NCBI RefSeq assembly: GCF_000802305.1
Contig: NZ_JTDK01000016.1
Coordinates: 1-64,000, forward strand
Direction of reading: 5' to 3'
Length of the DNA: 64,000 nt
From: Microbacterium mangrovi
GTDB lineage: Bacteria > Actinomycetota > Actinomycetes > Actinomycetales > Microbacteriaceae
Made by a program: the position numbers and the translations under genes. How positions within the stretch are numbered: the first letter of the stretch is position 1; each line of letters opens with the position of its first letter. The notes beneath the pieces were generated by a model. The model was not told the origin of the DNA. It worked only from the letters and a program-made list of their open reading frames with translations, and made no database searches. Of this stretch, positions 1 to 10,898 are shown piece by piece.

Positions 1-143
1 TGAATTGATCCAAAGGAATCTCACCAACCGAAAAACGGTTGGACGAGGTTATTTGGCATTTGACAAGTGCACGCTGTTGAGTTCTCAAGGATCGGATGCA
101 CCCGGCGTCCGCGACCTGACTGGTCGCTTCCCTCCGGGGCAAC
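1..143 (-). other. pre-16S leader of an rRNA operon leaving the window
   Basis: Read on the minus strand, this stretch has the conserved actinobacterial rRNA leader block around 65-90 (TTGAGAACTCAACAGCGTGC), then an AT-rich segment, a perfect 7-bp hairpin at 24-42 (CCAACCG/CGGTTGG, five-base loop) and a GATCAATTCA end. In related genomes this block lies between the rrn promoter and the 16S gene and takes part in antitermination and RNase III processing. The 16S gene should begin just left of position 1; none of it is inside the window. A 16S-23S spacer can carry a similar block, but the promoter directly upstream favours the leader. Confidence 0.82.
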
Positions 144-149
144 TTCTCT

Positions 150-179
150 ATCCTAAACTCGCCCGATTTCGTTTGTCAA
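150..179 (-). promoter_or_regulatory. rrn operon promoter
   Basis: On the minus strand a perfect -35 TTGACA (179-174) is followed after 18 bases by a -10 TAGGAT (155-150). Transcription would start near 143 and run into the 16S leader. This is one of the few near-consensus -35 elements in the window, as expected for a strong rRNA promoter. Confidence 0.8.
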
Positions 180-466
180 ACTCGGCGTGTCGCGACTTCG
201 TCGCGTCCCGCTTCCGTCTGACGGAAGACGAACGAGCCCCACATCTGACCAGACCCGCAGGCCTGCTCTTCTGTGAGGGGATCGTGTTCGCAACTTGAGG
301 GGAGCGGGCCTTCCGGCTCTTCGCTCTACCCTTTGGGGCGAACAAGTAATACTTTACGTGGATCCCGCGGACCCGGCGAATCCGGGCCGCACCCCGGGCG
401 TGTCGCTGCCACGGATCCGTGCGCTGACCGGGACTGACGGTGCCGCCACCCGCTCCGGGCCCGGGA
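180..466 (-). promoter_or_regulatory. upstream region of the rrn promoter, no gene
   Basis: No credible gene lies here. Two short perfect hairpins are present, at 191-205 (CGCGAC/GTCGCG) and 211-227 (CTTCCGTC/GACGGAAG). An AT-rich patch at 341-357 could hold part of a second, more distal rrn promoter, but no convincing -35/-10 pair can be assigned. Actinobacterial rrn operons often have more than one promoter, so this is a reasonable guess only. Confidence 0.4.
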
Positions 467-1261
467 TCAGGCCCGCAGGCGCCGCGCGATCGGGACGACC
501 AGTGCGAGCAGAACACCCAGTCCCGCCCACACCGCGCTCGCCCGCGGGAGCACCCGATAGCCGAGGTGCTGAGGGGTGAACTCCGAGGTGAACGGTCCCC
601 AGTGCGCATACCCGATCGCGGCCGCACCGACCAGGAGGACGGGAAGCGCGATCCACCACGACCAGCGGATCCACGCCGGAAGCACCCGGGTGACCGAGGC
701 CGGCCTGCGGCGCCGCAGCCAGAGCGTCGCCCAGACGGCGAGGACCACCAGTCCGAGGATGCTCGAGCCGTACTGCAGCCACTTGTAGGCGGGAAGCGGT
801 CCCCACGACACGGCCAGGTCGAGCGCGGTCATGCCCCAGCGCCCTTCGTGCGTGAACGAGTCCCACACGATGTGCGACGCGACGCCGATCGCGAGGGCGA
901 TGACCAGCAGCAGCGTGCCGATCACCGACGGGGCCGCGGCTCCGCGTCGGGCGAAGGTCTCCCGGAACCCGGAGGCCGCTCCGGCATCCCACTCCCCCGG
1001 CAGGCGCGACGCCAGCCAGGTCGGCGTGAGCTCCCGGGTCGCGGGGCGCAGCACGCAGCGCCACAGCAGCAGCAGGCCGAGGGCCGTGAGCACCGTGACC
1101 GGCAGCCACGTGAAGCTGTGGGTCATCCCGTAGTCCTCCGGGTACGCCCGGACGAACAGCGGAAGGTCGGGTGCCATCGCCCCCATCGCCACGGCGGCCG
1201 CCGGCAGCGGCGTGCGGATGAACGGGAGGGCGACGATGGCGTGGCTGGGCGTGAACGGCAC
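467..1261 (-). CDS. DUF4184 family membrane protein
   Basis: The 264-residue protein opens with MPFTPSHAIVALPF and a 'MGAMAPDLPLF' segment, the signature of the DUF4184 family of actinobacterial membrane proteins of unknown function. A Thr-His-Ser ('MTHSFTW') stretch and further His and Asp residues in and near membrane segments resemble the layout of metal-dependent membrane hydrolases, but no activity is established. Five or more hydrophobic segments are visible. The start is a GTG at 1261, 36 bases after the tyrS stop, so it is probably co-transcribed with tyrS. The family call is firm; the function is unknown. Confidence 0.8.
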   Translation of the reverse strand: MPFTPSHAIVALPFIRTPLPAAAVAMGAMAPDLPLFVRAYPEDYGMTHSFTWLPVTVLTALGLLLLWRCVLRPATRELTPTWLASRLPGEWDAGAASGFRETFARRGAAAPSVIGTLLLVIALAIGVASHIVWDSFTHEGRWGMTALDLAVSWGPLPAYKWLQYGSSILGLVVLAVWATLWLRRRRPASVTRVLPAWIRWSWWIALPVLLVGAAAIGYAHWGPFTSEFTPQHLGYRVLPRASAVWAGLGVLLALVVPIARRLRA

Positions 1262-1297
1262 AACTCACATCCTGGCGGATCGCGAGGCGATCGCCGG

Positions 1298-2599
1298 TCA
1301 GGCGACGAACACCCCCGCGAGGGTCTTCTTGCCGCGGCGCAGCACGGACACACCGCCCGGCAGCGCGCCCGTGACGACCGCGTCGTCGGAGTCGACCTTC
1401 TGACCGTCGAGCGTCACGCCGCCCTGCGCGATCGCGCGTCGGGCCTCGCTGACGCTGGACACCAGGTCGGTCGCAACCAGCGCATCGACCACGGGCGTGC
1501 CGCCGGCGACCGTCGCGTTCGGCAGCTCCTCGAGCGCGGAGCGCAGGGTCGCGGCATCCAGCGTCGACAGGTCGCCCTTGCCGAACAGCGCCTCGGATGC
1601 CGCGATCACGGCCTGCGTGGCCTCGAGACCGTGCACGGTGGTGCACACCTCGAGCGCGAGGCGCTTCTGCGCGGCGCGGCGGAACGGCTCGGTCTCGACG
1701 AGGTGCTCGTACTCCTCGATCTCCGCTCGCGTGAGGAACGTGAAGATCTTCAGCCGGGCGGCCACGTCGGCGTCGGCGGTGCCGAGCCAGAACTGGTACA
1801 TGCGGTACGGGCTGCACATCTCGGCGTCGAGCCAGATGGCGTTGCCCTCGCTCTTGCCGAACTTCGTGCCGTCGCTGTTGGTGATCAGCGGCGTGCCGAT
1901 CGCGTGCACGGACCGGCCCTCGACGCGATGGATGAGGTCGGTGCCGCTGGTGAGGTTGCCCCACTGGTCGGAGCCGCCGGTCTGCAGCGTGCAGTCGTAC
2001 TGGCGGTACAGCTCGAGGTAGTCCAGCCCCTGCAGGATCTGGTAGCTGAACTCGGTGTAGCTGATGCCCGCGTCCGAATTGAGCCGCGCCGCGACGGCGT
2101 CCTTCTTGAGCATGGTGCCCACGCGGTAGTGCTTGCCGATCTCGCGGAGGAAGTCGATCGCCGACAGCGGGGCGGTCCAGTCGAGGTTGTTCACGAGGCG
2201 GGCCGCGTTGTCGCCGTCGAAGCTCAGGAAGCGCTCGACCTGGGCGCGCAGGCGCGCGACCCACTCGGCCACCGTCTCGCGGGTGTTCAGGGTGCGCTCC
2301 GCGGTGGGACGAGGGTCGCCGATGAGGCCCGTCGAGCCGCCGACGAGCCCGAGGGGCTTGTGACCGGCGAGCTGGATCCGGCGCAGCAGCAGCAGCTGCA
2401 CGAGGTTTCCCAGGTGCAGGCTCGGCGCCGTCGGGTCGAACCCGCAGTAGTACGTGATCGGCTCTCCTCCGAGCGCGGCGCGCAGCGCCTCGGCATCCGT
2501 GGACACGTGCACCAGTCCGCGATACACCAGTTCGTCCCACACGTTCTCGAACGCGGGATCGTTGGCGGGCGCGAGGGCGCGAGGGAGGGTTTCGGTCAC
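1298..2599 (-). CDS. tyrS: tyrosine--tRNA ligase
   Basis: TyrS charges tRNA-Tyr with tyrosine in the cytosol. The 433-residue protein has the class I nucleotide-binding motif as HLGN at 62-65, the KMSKS loop as KFGKS at 246-250, the tyrosine-pocket segment GGSDQWGN near 208-215, and a C-terminal S4-like RNA-binding domain from about residue 365. Length is normal for bacterial TyrS. The start is GTG at 2599: a TAGCCT -10 element lies at 2612-2607, seven bases before it, so the mRNA is probably leaderless. Confidence 0.97.
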   Translation of the reverse strand: MTETLPRALAPANDPAFENVWDELVYRGLVHVSTDAEALRAALGGEPITYYCGFDPTAPSLHLGNLVQLLLLRRIQLAGHKPLGLVGGSTGLIGDPRPTAERTLNTRETVAEWVARLRAQVERFLSFDGDNAARLVNNLDWTAPLSAIDFLREIGKHYRVGTMLKKDAVAARLNSDAGISYTEFSYQILQGLDYLELYRQYDCTLQTGGSDQWGNLTSGTDLIHRVEGRSVHAIGTPLITNSDGTKFGKSEGNAIWLDAEMCSPYRMYQFWLGTADADVAARLKIFTFLTRAEIEEYEHLVETEPFRRAAQKRLALEVCTTVHGLEATQAVIAASEALFGKGDLSTLDAATLRSALEELPNATVAGGTPVVDALVATDLVSSVSEARRAIAQGGVTLDGQKVDSDDAVVTGALPGGVSVLRRGKKTLAGVFVA

Positions 2600-2668
2600 G
2601 CGTTTCAGGCTATCAGCGGGCGGTGCGGCGCCCCGTCGACGTCGGAGGCCCGTGGAAGACTGAGCGGC

Positions 2669-3262
2669 ATGCTGTCCCTGGGCGCCGAGCCGTTCCTCGC
2701 GGCGATACTGGCCATCTTCCTGTTCGTCGTGCTCTGCGGGGCCCTGGTGCTGAGCATCGTGAGTCTGCAGCGACCGATGACGCTGCCGTTGCTGATCGCC
2801 GGCGGCCTGGTGCTGCTGGCCCTCATCGTGGTGGCGCTCTCGCCGGTGAAGATCCCGAATCTGTTCGGGATGATCCTCGCCGTCCTCGGCACCGCCGTCG
2901 CGGTGGTGGGAGGCAACCCGGTGACGCGACGCGTCCTCGAGGTCGCCACCGGCGGCCGGGTGCGCGAGACGGAGGACGGCGGCATCCTCGTCCCCGTCGA
3001 GGGCGACGACGGCGAGGAGGAGGGGACGCGCGCCCTGATGCGCGGCGGCACGGTCATCGGCTACCTCGAGCGGATCGCCGTGGTGATCTCGATCATCGCC
3101 GGCTATCCGGAGGCGATCGCCGTGGTCGTGGCGATCAAGGGCATCGGCCGGTTCTCGGAGCTCGCCTCCGCCGACGCGCGGGAGCGGTTCATCATCGGCA
3201 CGCTCGCGAGCCTGCTGTGGGCGTGCGTGGTCGGCGGGCTCGTCCGCCTCGCGATGTTCTGA
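2669..3262 (+). CDS. DUF3307-like membrane protein
   Basis: The 197-residue protein has three hydrophobic segments in its first 90 residues, an acidic Glu/Asp-rich loop near 100-122, and a C-terminal membrane region (from 'IGYLERIAVVISIIAG' to the end). The C-terminal pattern of a GxxERI segment, an Ala/Ile-rich helix and 'KGIGRFSEL...ERFIIGTLAS' resembles the C-terminal half of DUF3307 proteins, the family of SatE-like partners of SatD. It converges with the SatD-like gene with only 9 bases between stops. The start at 2669 was chosen because the upstream reading frame is antisense to tyrS. Function unknown; the family link is by eye. Confidence 0.6.
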   Translation: MLSLGAEPFLAAILAIFLFVVLCGALVLSIVSLQRPMTLPLLIAGGLVLLALIVVALSPVKIPNLFGMILAVLGTAVAVVGGNPVTRRVLEVATGGRVRETEDGGILVPVEGDDGEEEGTRALMRGGTVIGYLERIAVVISIIAGYPEAIAVVVAIKGIGRFSELASADARERFIIGTLASLLWACVVGGLVRLAMF

Positions 3263-3271
3263 TCGCGCGCG

Positions 3272-3916
3272 TCAGGACACGCCGAGCAGCCGGAATCCCT
3301 CGACGACCGCGGCGGAGCCGGATGCCGCGAGCGTCTGCGAGACCGCGGACTGCGTGATCTGCTCGGAGTCCGCCAGCTCCCGCTGCGTGCGGCCGAGGCA
3401 GCGCCCGTACGTCAGCCGGCGAGCGCGCGCGGTCATGTCCGAGACGAGCTGGTCGCGTGCCAGCAGATACGCGTTGGCCCGGCGCGCCGCGGCGTGCACG
3501 GCATCCGGCTCGGACTCGTGCGCCACCACCCAGGTGCGCGCCCCGGGCACGGTGCGCTTCTGCAGGCCGTGCACGTGGTCGATCGCCTCGCGGGCCGCCC
3601 ACCAGCCGGGGCCCTCCGGGATCTCGCCGGTGGCGGCCGCCCGGGACGCGACCGCGCCGATCGGCCCGATCCCCACGCCGTAGCGGCACTCGATGCCGTC
3701 GGGCAGCGCCAGGCGCAGCAGCAGGAGTGACCCGAGCGCCGCTTCGAGCGTCGGATACACGCCCTGCTGCTCGTCGCCGACCGTCGGCCGCAGCGGCCGC
3801 TCAACCACGGGCAGATCGGTCTCGACCCGCGTGACGGCGGCCTCGAGCGCGCGCTGCGCGGACGCGCGGTCCGCGAGTGCCCGGGAGCCGATGATGTCGG
3901 CGGTGACCGCGATCAT
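3272..3916 (-). CDS. SatD family protein
   Basis: The 214-residue protein begins 'MIAVTADIIGSRALADR', the typical SatD opening; the family is named after the Streptococcus mutans secretion and acid-tolerance locus. A central region of about 140 residues is followed by a C-terminal helix-turn-helix-like segment ('RTQRELADSEQITQSAVSQT', about 175-195), so DNA binding is plausible. The molecular role is not established. It faces a DUF3307-like gene, and SatD and DUF3307 genes are neighbours elsewhere. A TACCCT -10 at 3928-3923 lies six bases before the ATG (leaderless), overlapped by two small palindromes that may be its own operator. Confidence 0.75.
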   Translation of the reverse strand: MIAVTADIIGSRALADRASAQRALEAAVTRVETDLPVVERPLRPTVGDEQQGVYPTLEAALGSLLLLRLALPDGIECRYGVGIGPIGAVASRAAATGEIPEGPGWWAAREAIDHVHGLQKRTVPGARTWVVAHESEPDAVHAAARRANAYLLARDQLVSDMTARARRLTYGRCLGRTQRELADSEQITQSAVSQTLAASGSAAVVEGFRLLGVS

Positions 3917-3922
3917 GACATC

Positions 3923-3960
3923 AGGGTATCACTGATATTCGCAGTTGATAAGTGTTTATC
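3923..3960 (-). promoter_or_regulatory. satD promoter with two palindromes
   Basis: On the minus strand a -35-like TTATCA (3951-3946), a 17-base spacer and a -10 TACCCT (3928-3923) end six bases before the SatD ATG. The palindrome TATCA-C-TGATA (3927-3937) overlaps the -10, and GATAA-GTGT-TTATC (3947-3960) overlaps the -35. This AT-rich patch stands out from its surroundings and fits repression by a bound protein, possibly SatD itself (inference). Confidence 0.5.
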
Positions 3961-3977
3961 TTATCGAGTCGAGAATA

Positions 3978-6330
<2,353 letters not shown>

Positions 6331-6334
<4 letters not shown>

Positions 6335-7539
6335 GCGGAAACCTCCGGGGACAGTGCCGCGACGGCGGCGAGACTTTCGGCGAACAGGGGCTGGAACTCG
6401 GCGATCTCGGTGTCTCCGATGTTCAGCGGCGGGGCGATGCGGATGGTGCTCTCGTTGGCGGCATTGACGATGAGGCCGCGCTCCTGGGCGGCGGCGACCA
6501 CGTCGTTCGCGACCGGGGCGGTCAGCTGGACGCCGATGAGCAGGCCCCGGCCGCTCGTGCCGGCGACGAGCGGGGATCCGAGCTCGGCGACCGCCTGCCG
6601 GATCTGCGCGCCGCGCAGGGTGGCGTTCGCGGGCAGGTCGGATGCCTCGATCTCGCCGAGCACCGCGACGGCGACAGCCGCCGCCAGCGGGTTGCCGCCG
6701 AACGTCGATCCGTGCGTTCCCGGATAGAAGAGGTCGCTCGCGGCGCCGAACGTGATGAGGGCCCCCACCGGGAATCCGCCGCCGATGCCCTTGGCGACCG
6801 TGATCGCGTCGGGCGTGATGCCGGATGGCTGGAACCCGAACCAGGCCCCGGTGCGGCCGGCGCCCGTCTGGATCTCGTCGACGATCAGCAGCGCCCCGTG
6901 ACGGGTGGTCAGTTCCCGCGCCGCCTCGAGGTACCCGACCGGAAGGTCGACGACGCCGGCCTCTCCCTTGATGGGCTCGACGAACACGGCGGCGACGTCG
7001 TCGCCCATCGCGGCCTCGAGCGCCTCGATCGTGGACTCGAGGTGCTCCACGCCCGCGGGCATCGGCTCGAAGGGGGCCCGCATCGCCGGCTTGCCGGTGA
7101 GCGCGAGGGTGCCCATGGTGCGACCGTGGAACGCTCCGTGCAGCGCGAGGATGCGCGGACGCTCGGCCCCGCCGTGCAGGCGGGCCAGCTTGAACGCGGC
7201 CTCGTTCGCCTCGGCGCCCGAGTTCGCGAAGTACACGCGACCGGTCTCGCCCGTCCCGGCGAGACGCTTCAGACGTGCGGCGAGCGCGAGCTGCGGGGGC
7301 GTCGCGAAGTAGTTGGACACGTGCGCGAGGGTCGCCGCCTGCGCGGTGACGGCCTCGACGAACACGGGGTGGGCGTGCCCGAGCGAGTTCACGGCGATGC
7401 CGGCGAGGAAGTCGAGGTAGCGACGACCTTCGGCATCCCACATGTGGGCGCCCTCGCCGCGGACGAACAGCTCCATCCGGGGGCCGACGTTCTTGATCAG
7501 GTCGCGTGCGACGTCGTCGCGCCAGGTCGTGCCGGTCAT
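6331..7539 (-). CDS. argD: acetylornithine aminotransferase
   Basis: ArgD is a PLP-dependent class III aminotransferase that makes N-acetylornithine from N-acetylglutamate semialdehyde. The 402-residue protein has the '[15 protein letters not shown]' cofactor loop, 'FHGRTMG', '[15 protein letters not shown]' with the cofactor-binding Asp, and the Schiff-base Lys in '[12 protein letters not shown]'. The ATG at 7539 overlaps the argB stop by four bases. Confidence 0.97.
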
Positions 7540-8438
7540 GCGACCACTTCCGTTCCGATGCCGTTCTCGGTGAAGATCTCCACGAGCACCGAGTGCGGCA
7601 CCCGGCCGTCGATGATCGCGGCGGTCTCGACCCCGCCGTCGACGGCGTCCAGGCACGCCCGCATCTTCGGGATCATGCCGGACTCGAGGCTGGGCAGCAG
7701 CTCCCGCAGCTCGGCGGCCGTCAGGTGCGACACGAGCGAGGAGCGGTCGGGCCAGTCGGCGTACAGGCCCGGGACATCGGTGAGGATGACGAGCTTCTCG
7801 GCGCGGAGCGCGACCGCCAGCGCGGATGCCGCGGCATCCGCGTTCACGTTCAGGGAGTGACCCGGATTGTCGAGGTCGGGGGCGATCGAGGACACCACCG
7901 GGATGCGGCCCGCCTCGAGCTGGTCGAGGACGTGCTGCGGGTCGACGCTGACGATGTCGCCCACGCGGCCGAGGTCCTGCTCGACGCCGTTGACCAGCAC
8001 GCCGCGCTGACGACCGCCGAACAGGCCGGCATCCTCGCCGCTGAGGCCCATCGCGAGGGGTCCGTGCGCGTTGATCTTGGCGACCAGCTGCGGATTGATC
8101 TGGCCCGTCAGCACCATGCGCACCACGGTGATCGCCTCGGTGCTGGTCACCCGGTAGCCGCCCTTGAACTCGCTCGGGATCGCGAGCCGGTCGAGCATGT
8201 CGGAGATCTGCGGGCCGCCGCCGTGCACCACGACGGGCTTCACGCCGACGTAGCGGAGGTAGGCGATGTCCTCGGCGAAGGCGTCCTGCAGCTCATCGGA
8301 CACCATGGCGTTACCGCCGTACTTGATCACGATGATCTGATCGCGGAAGCGCTTGAGCCAGGGCAGCGATTCGATGAGCATGGCGGCCTTCTTGGAGGCC
8401 TCCGCAGGGTCGGTGTCTTGCAGCGGAGCGTGGATCAT
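7536..8438 (-). CDS. argB: acetylglutamate kinase
   Basis: ArgB phosphorylates N-acetylglutamate, commonly the arginine-inhibited step. The 300-residue protein has the amino-acid kinase motifs 'VIKYGGNAM' (nucleotide site), '[11 protein letters not shown]' (substrate), '[13 protein letters not shown]' and 'GLYADW'. The N-terminal extension before 'IIVIKYGG' is long, as in arginine-sensitive hexameric forms (known from the family; sensitivity itself not shown here). Four-base overlaps on both sides. Confidence 0.96.
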   Translation of the reverse strand: MIHAPLQDTDPAEASKKAAMLIESLPWLKRFRDQIIVIKYGGNAMVSDELQDAFAEDIAYLRYVGVKPVVVHGGGPQISDMLDRLAIPSEFKGGYRVTSTEAITVVRMVLTGQINPQLVAKINAHGPLAMGLSGEDAGLFGGRQRGVLVNGVEQDLGRVGDIVSVDPQHVLDQLEAGRIPVVSSIAPDLDNPGHSLNVNADAAASALAVALRAEKLVILTDVPGLYADWPDRSSLVSHLTAAELRELLPSLESGMIPKMRACLDAVDGGVETAAIIDGRVPHSVLVEIFTENGIGTEVVA

Positions 8439-9592
8439 GACGAATATGCGCTGTTCTCGTGAACGTAGTCGTGGGTGAGGTCGTTGGTGAGGATGGTCGC
8501 CGTCGCGGTCCCGACCTTGAGGTCGATGAGCACGTGCGTGGCGCGCGGGGTGAGGTCGACGTCCTCGCGCGGGCGGTCCGGGCCGCCGGCCGTACACACG
8601 CGCACGCCGTTCATCCAGACGTCGGTGTCGTACGGGTCGAACTCCGCCGTCGTGGTGCCGATCGCGGCGAGCACGCGGCCCCAGTTCGGGTCGTTGCCGA
8701 AGATCGCCGCCTTGAACAGGTTGTTGCGGGCGACCGAGCGGCCCACCTCGACCGCGTCGGACTCGGAGGCCGCGTTCGCCACCTCGATGGTGACGTCGTG
8801 GCCGGCGCCCTCGGCATCCTGCTGCAGCTGCTCGGCGAGGTCGCGGCAGAGATCGGCGAGGGATGCCGCGAAGGCGTCGAGGTCGGGCCGGATGCCGGAC
8901 GCGGCGTTGGCCAGCAGCGTCACCTGGTCGTTGGTCGACATGCAGCCGTCGGAGTCGAGCCGGTCGAAGGTGCGACCGGTCGCCGCGCGCAGGGCGGCAT
9001 CCGCCTGCTCCGCGTCGAGGTCGGCGTCGGTGGTGATCACCACGAGCATGGTCGCCAGGCCCGGGGCGAGCATGCCCGCGCCCTTGGCGATGCCGCCGAT
9101 CGTCCAGCCGTCGCCGGTGCGGACGGCCGTCTTGGGGCGCGTGTCGGTGGTCATGATCGCGGCCGCGGCGGCGTCGCCGCCGTCCTCGCTCAGCTGTGCG
9201 ATGGCATCGGCGGTGCCGGCGAGCACCTTGCCGCGGAACACCTCGTCGCCCGACCCGATGAGGCCGGTGGAGCACACCAGGACGTCTCCGGCGCTGACGC
9301 CGAGGAGCTCGGCGGCCTTCTCGGCGGTCTGGTGGGTGGTCTGGAACCCGAACGTGCCGGTGAAGCAGTTCGCGCCGCCGGAGTTGAGCACGACCGCCTC
9401 GACGATGCCGTCCTGGATGGCCTGCCGCGACCAGATGATCGGGTTCGCCTGCGCGCGGTTGCTGGTGAACACCGCCGCACCGACCTTGCGCGGCCCGCGG
9501 TTGACGACCACGGCGACATCCGGCTTGCCGGTCGACTTGAGGCCGGCGGCGACCCCGGCCGCGGCGAATCCCTGGGGTGCGGTGACGCTCAC
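8435..9592 (-). CDS. argJ: bifunctional glutamate N-acetyltransferase / amino-acid acetyltransferase
   Basis: ArgJ recycles the acetyl group from acetylornithine to glutamate. The 385-residue precursor has the self-cleavage region '[15 protein letters not shown]' (about 180-195), in which the Thr becomes the N-terminal nucleophile of the beta chain. '[10 protein letters not shown]' and 'FGNDPNWGR' are also typical. Start is a GTG overlapping the argC stop (GTGA), chosen because the longer frame runs antisense within argC. No argA is seen nearby, so whether it also makes acetylglutamate from acetyl-CoA cannot be judged. Confidence 0.95.
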   Translation of the reverse strand: MSVTAPQGFAAAGVAAGLKSTGKPDVAVVVNRGPRKVGAAVFTSNRAQANPIIWSRQAIQDGIVEAVVLNSGGANCFTGTFGFQTTHQTAEKAAELLGVSAGDVLVCSTGLIGSGDEVFRGKVLAGTADAIAQLSEDGGDAAAAAIMTTDTRPKTAVRTGDGWTIGGIAKGAGMLAPGLATMLVVITTDADLDAEQADAALRAATGRTFDRLDSDGCMSTNDQVTLLANAASGIRPDLDAFAASLADLCRDLAEQLQQDAEGAGHDVTIEVANAASESDAVEVGRSVARNNLFKAAIFGNDPNWGRVLAAIGTTTAEFDPYDTDVWMNGVRVCTAGGPDRPREDVDLTPRATHVLIDLKVGTATATILTNDLTHDYVHENSAYSS

Positions 9593-10677
9593 GGCGCGAC
9601 TCCGTTCACGGTGAGTGCGCGGTCCTCGGGCAGACCGAGCGCGATGTTCATGGACTGGACGGCGGCACCGGCGGTGCCCTTGACGAGGTTGTCGACGGCG
9701 GCGACCACGACCACGCGGTTGGCGTCGCGGTCGATCGCGAGGCCGAGCAGCGCGGTGTTCGCGCCGAGCACGTCGGCGGTGCGCGGCACCTGGCCGGCCG
9801 GAAGCACCTGCACGAACGTCTCCCCGGCATAGGCGTCCTCCCACGCCTGCCGGATCTGCTCGTCGGTGACGCCGGGGACGATCGGGGCGGTGCTGGTGGC
9901 GAGGATGCCGCGCGCCATGGGCACGATCACCGGCGTGAACGAGACGTGGATACCGTTCAACTCGGTCCCTGAGCCTGTCGAAGGGCCTGAGCCTGTCGAA
10001 GGGCCGGATGCCCCGGCCAGCGCCTGCTTGATCTCGGGGATGTGCCGGTGGGTGCCGCCGACCGCATAGGGGTTGGCGGAGCCCAGCAGCTCGCTGCCGA
10101 GCAGGTGCGTTTTCAGGCTCTTGCCCGCACCGGACGGGCCGACCGCGAGCACCGTGACGATGTCGCCCGGGTCGATGACGCCGGCGGCGACCCCGGGCGC
10201 GAGGCTCAGGCTCACCGTGGACGCGTTGCAGCCGGGCGCGGCGATCCGGGACGCCCCGACGAGTGCGTCACGCTGCTTGCCGCCCGCGACCGGGAGTTCG
10301 GGCACGCCGTAGGTCCACGGCTCGTGGAACGCGCCGCCGTAGAAGGCGTCCCAGGCATCCGGCGAGGTCAGCCGGTGATCGGCGCCGGCGTCGATGACCA
10401 GCGGCACGTCGCCGAGTGCGTCGGTGTACTGGCCCGACTGGCCGTGCGGCAGGGCGAGGAAGACGATGTCGTGGCCCGCGAGGATCTCGGGCGTCGTCGG
10501 CTGAAGCGTGAGGTGCGCGAGGGAGCGCAGGTGCGGTTGATGGGCGACGAGCGGGTCACCGGCGTTCGAGTGCGCGGTGACGGTGCGGATCTCGATGTCG
10601 GGATGGCCGGCGAGGACGCGCAGCAGCTCGCCGCCGGCATAGCCGGAGGCGCCGGAGACGGCGACCGAATAGGGCAT
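9589..10677 (-). CDS. argC: N-acetyl-gamma-glutamyl-phosphate reductase
   Basis: ArgC reduces N-acetylglutamyl phosphate to the semialdehyde with NADPH. The 362-residue protein opens with the nucleotide fold '[14 protein letters not shown]' and has the active-site 'APGCNAST' with the catalytic Cys. An in-frame tandem duplication of an 18-bp sequence at 9968-10003 adds two copies of Pro-Ser-Thr-Gly-Ser-Gly to a surface-type loop near residues 225-237, making the protein slightly longer than usual. An AAGGTGG ribosome site precedes the ATG. First structural gene of the arg operon, 82 bases after a small arginine-rich ORF. Confidence 0.96.
   Translation of the reverse strand: MPYSVAVSGASGYAGGELLRVLAGHPDIEIRTVTAHSNAGDPLVAHQPHLRSLAHLTLQPTTPEILAGHDIVFLALPHGQSGQYTDALGDVPLVIDAGADHRLTSPDAWDAFYGGAFHEPWTYGVPELPVAGGKQRDALVGASRIAAPGCNASTVSLSLAPGVAAGVIDPGDIVTVLAVGPSGAGKSLKTHLLGSELLGSANPYAVGGTHRHIPEIKQALAGASGPSTGSGPSTGSGTELNGIHVSFTPVIVPMARGILATSTAPIVPGVTDEQIRQAWEDAYAGETFVQVLPAGQVPRTADVLGANTALLGLAIDRDANRVVVVAAVDNLVKGTAGAAVQSMNIALGLPEDRALTVNGVAP
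9968..10003. repeat. tandem 18-bp repeat inside argC
   Basis: Two exact, adjacent copies of CCTGAGCCTGTCGAAGGG (9968-9985 and 9986-10003). Sequences of the CTTCGACAGGCTCAGG type are known as dispersed intergenic repeats in several high-GC genomes (general knowledge, not checked here). Because 18 is a multiple of three, the insertion keeps argC in frame and codes for a Pro/Ser/Thr/Gly-rich loop. Confidence 0.85.
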
Positions 10678-10703
10678 GGTTCCACCTTAGTTTCCAGGTC
10701 AGT

Positions 10704-10725
10704 CGGGCGTAGGCGGCGACGCCCG
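10704..10725 (-). promoter_or_regulatory. hairpin in the argC leader, possible attenuator
   Basis: In the mRNA, CGGGCGT and ACGCCCG form a perfect 7-bp stem with an 8-base loop, ending about 26 bases before the argC ATG. Its 5' arm is part of GGGCGTCG (10724-10717), which can instead pair with CGACGCCC (10786-10779), the Arg-Arg-Pro codons of the upstream small ORF. The two pairings exclude each other. There is no U-run, so control of translation or a Rho-type effect is as likely as an intrinsic terminator. Confidence 0.5.
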
Positions 10726-10759
10726 CTGCGCGCGCGGAAGAGGCGCGTGGCAGGGTCGC

Positions 10760-10843
10760 CTAAAGTCGGCGCTGACCCGGGCGTCGGCGCGCGCCACCGA
10801 GGCTCACGCGGAGCTGCTCGAGGTTGGCGACGGCCGAGGACAT
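10760..10843 (-). CDS. putative arginine-rich leader peptide of the arg operon
   Basis: A 27-codon ORF (start ATG, stop TAG) reads MSSAVANLEQLRVSL..., then a segment with three consecutive Arg codons (CGC CGA CGC), and ends Gln-Arg-Arg-Leu. Six of its 27 residues are Arg, five of them in the last nine codons. A TAGCCT -10 (10854-10849 region on the minus strand) lies six bases before the ATG, so it would be translated as a leaderless mRNA. It sits 82 bases upstream of argC, where a ribosome-mediated attenuator would be. Role inferred from position, Arg content and the alternative pairings with the downstream hairpin. Confidence 0.55.
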   Translation of the reverse strand: MSSAVANLEQLRVSLGGARRRPGQRRL

Positions 10844-10898
10844 GGGGCGAGGCTATCGGGCGGCGGGCGGCATCCGCAAATCCGGATGACGCGGGTCG

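Noticed and set aside
10678..10898. ARG box for ArgR before argC
   Set aside because: No AT-rich paired 18-bp palindromes were visible; the region is very GC-rich.
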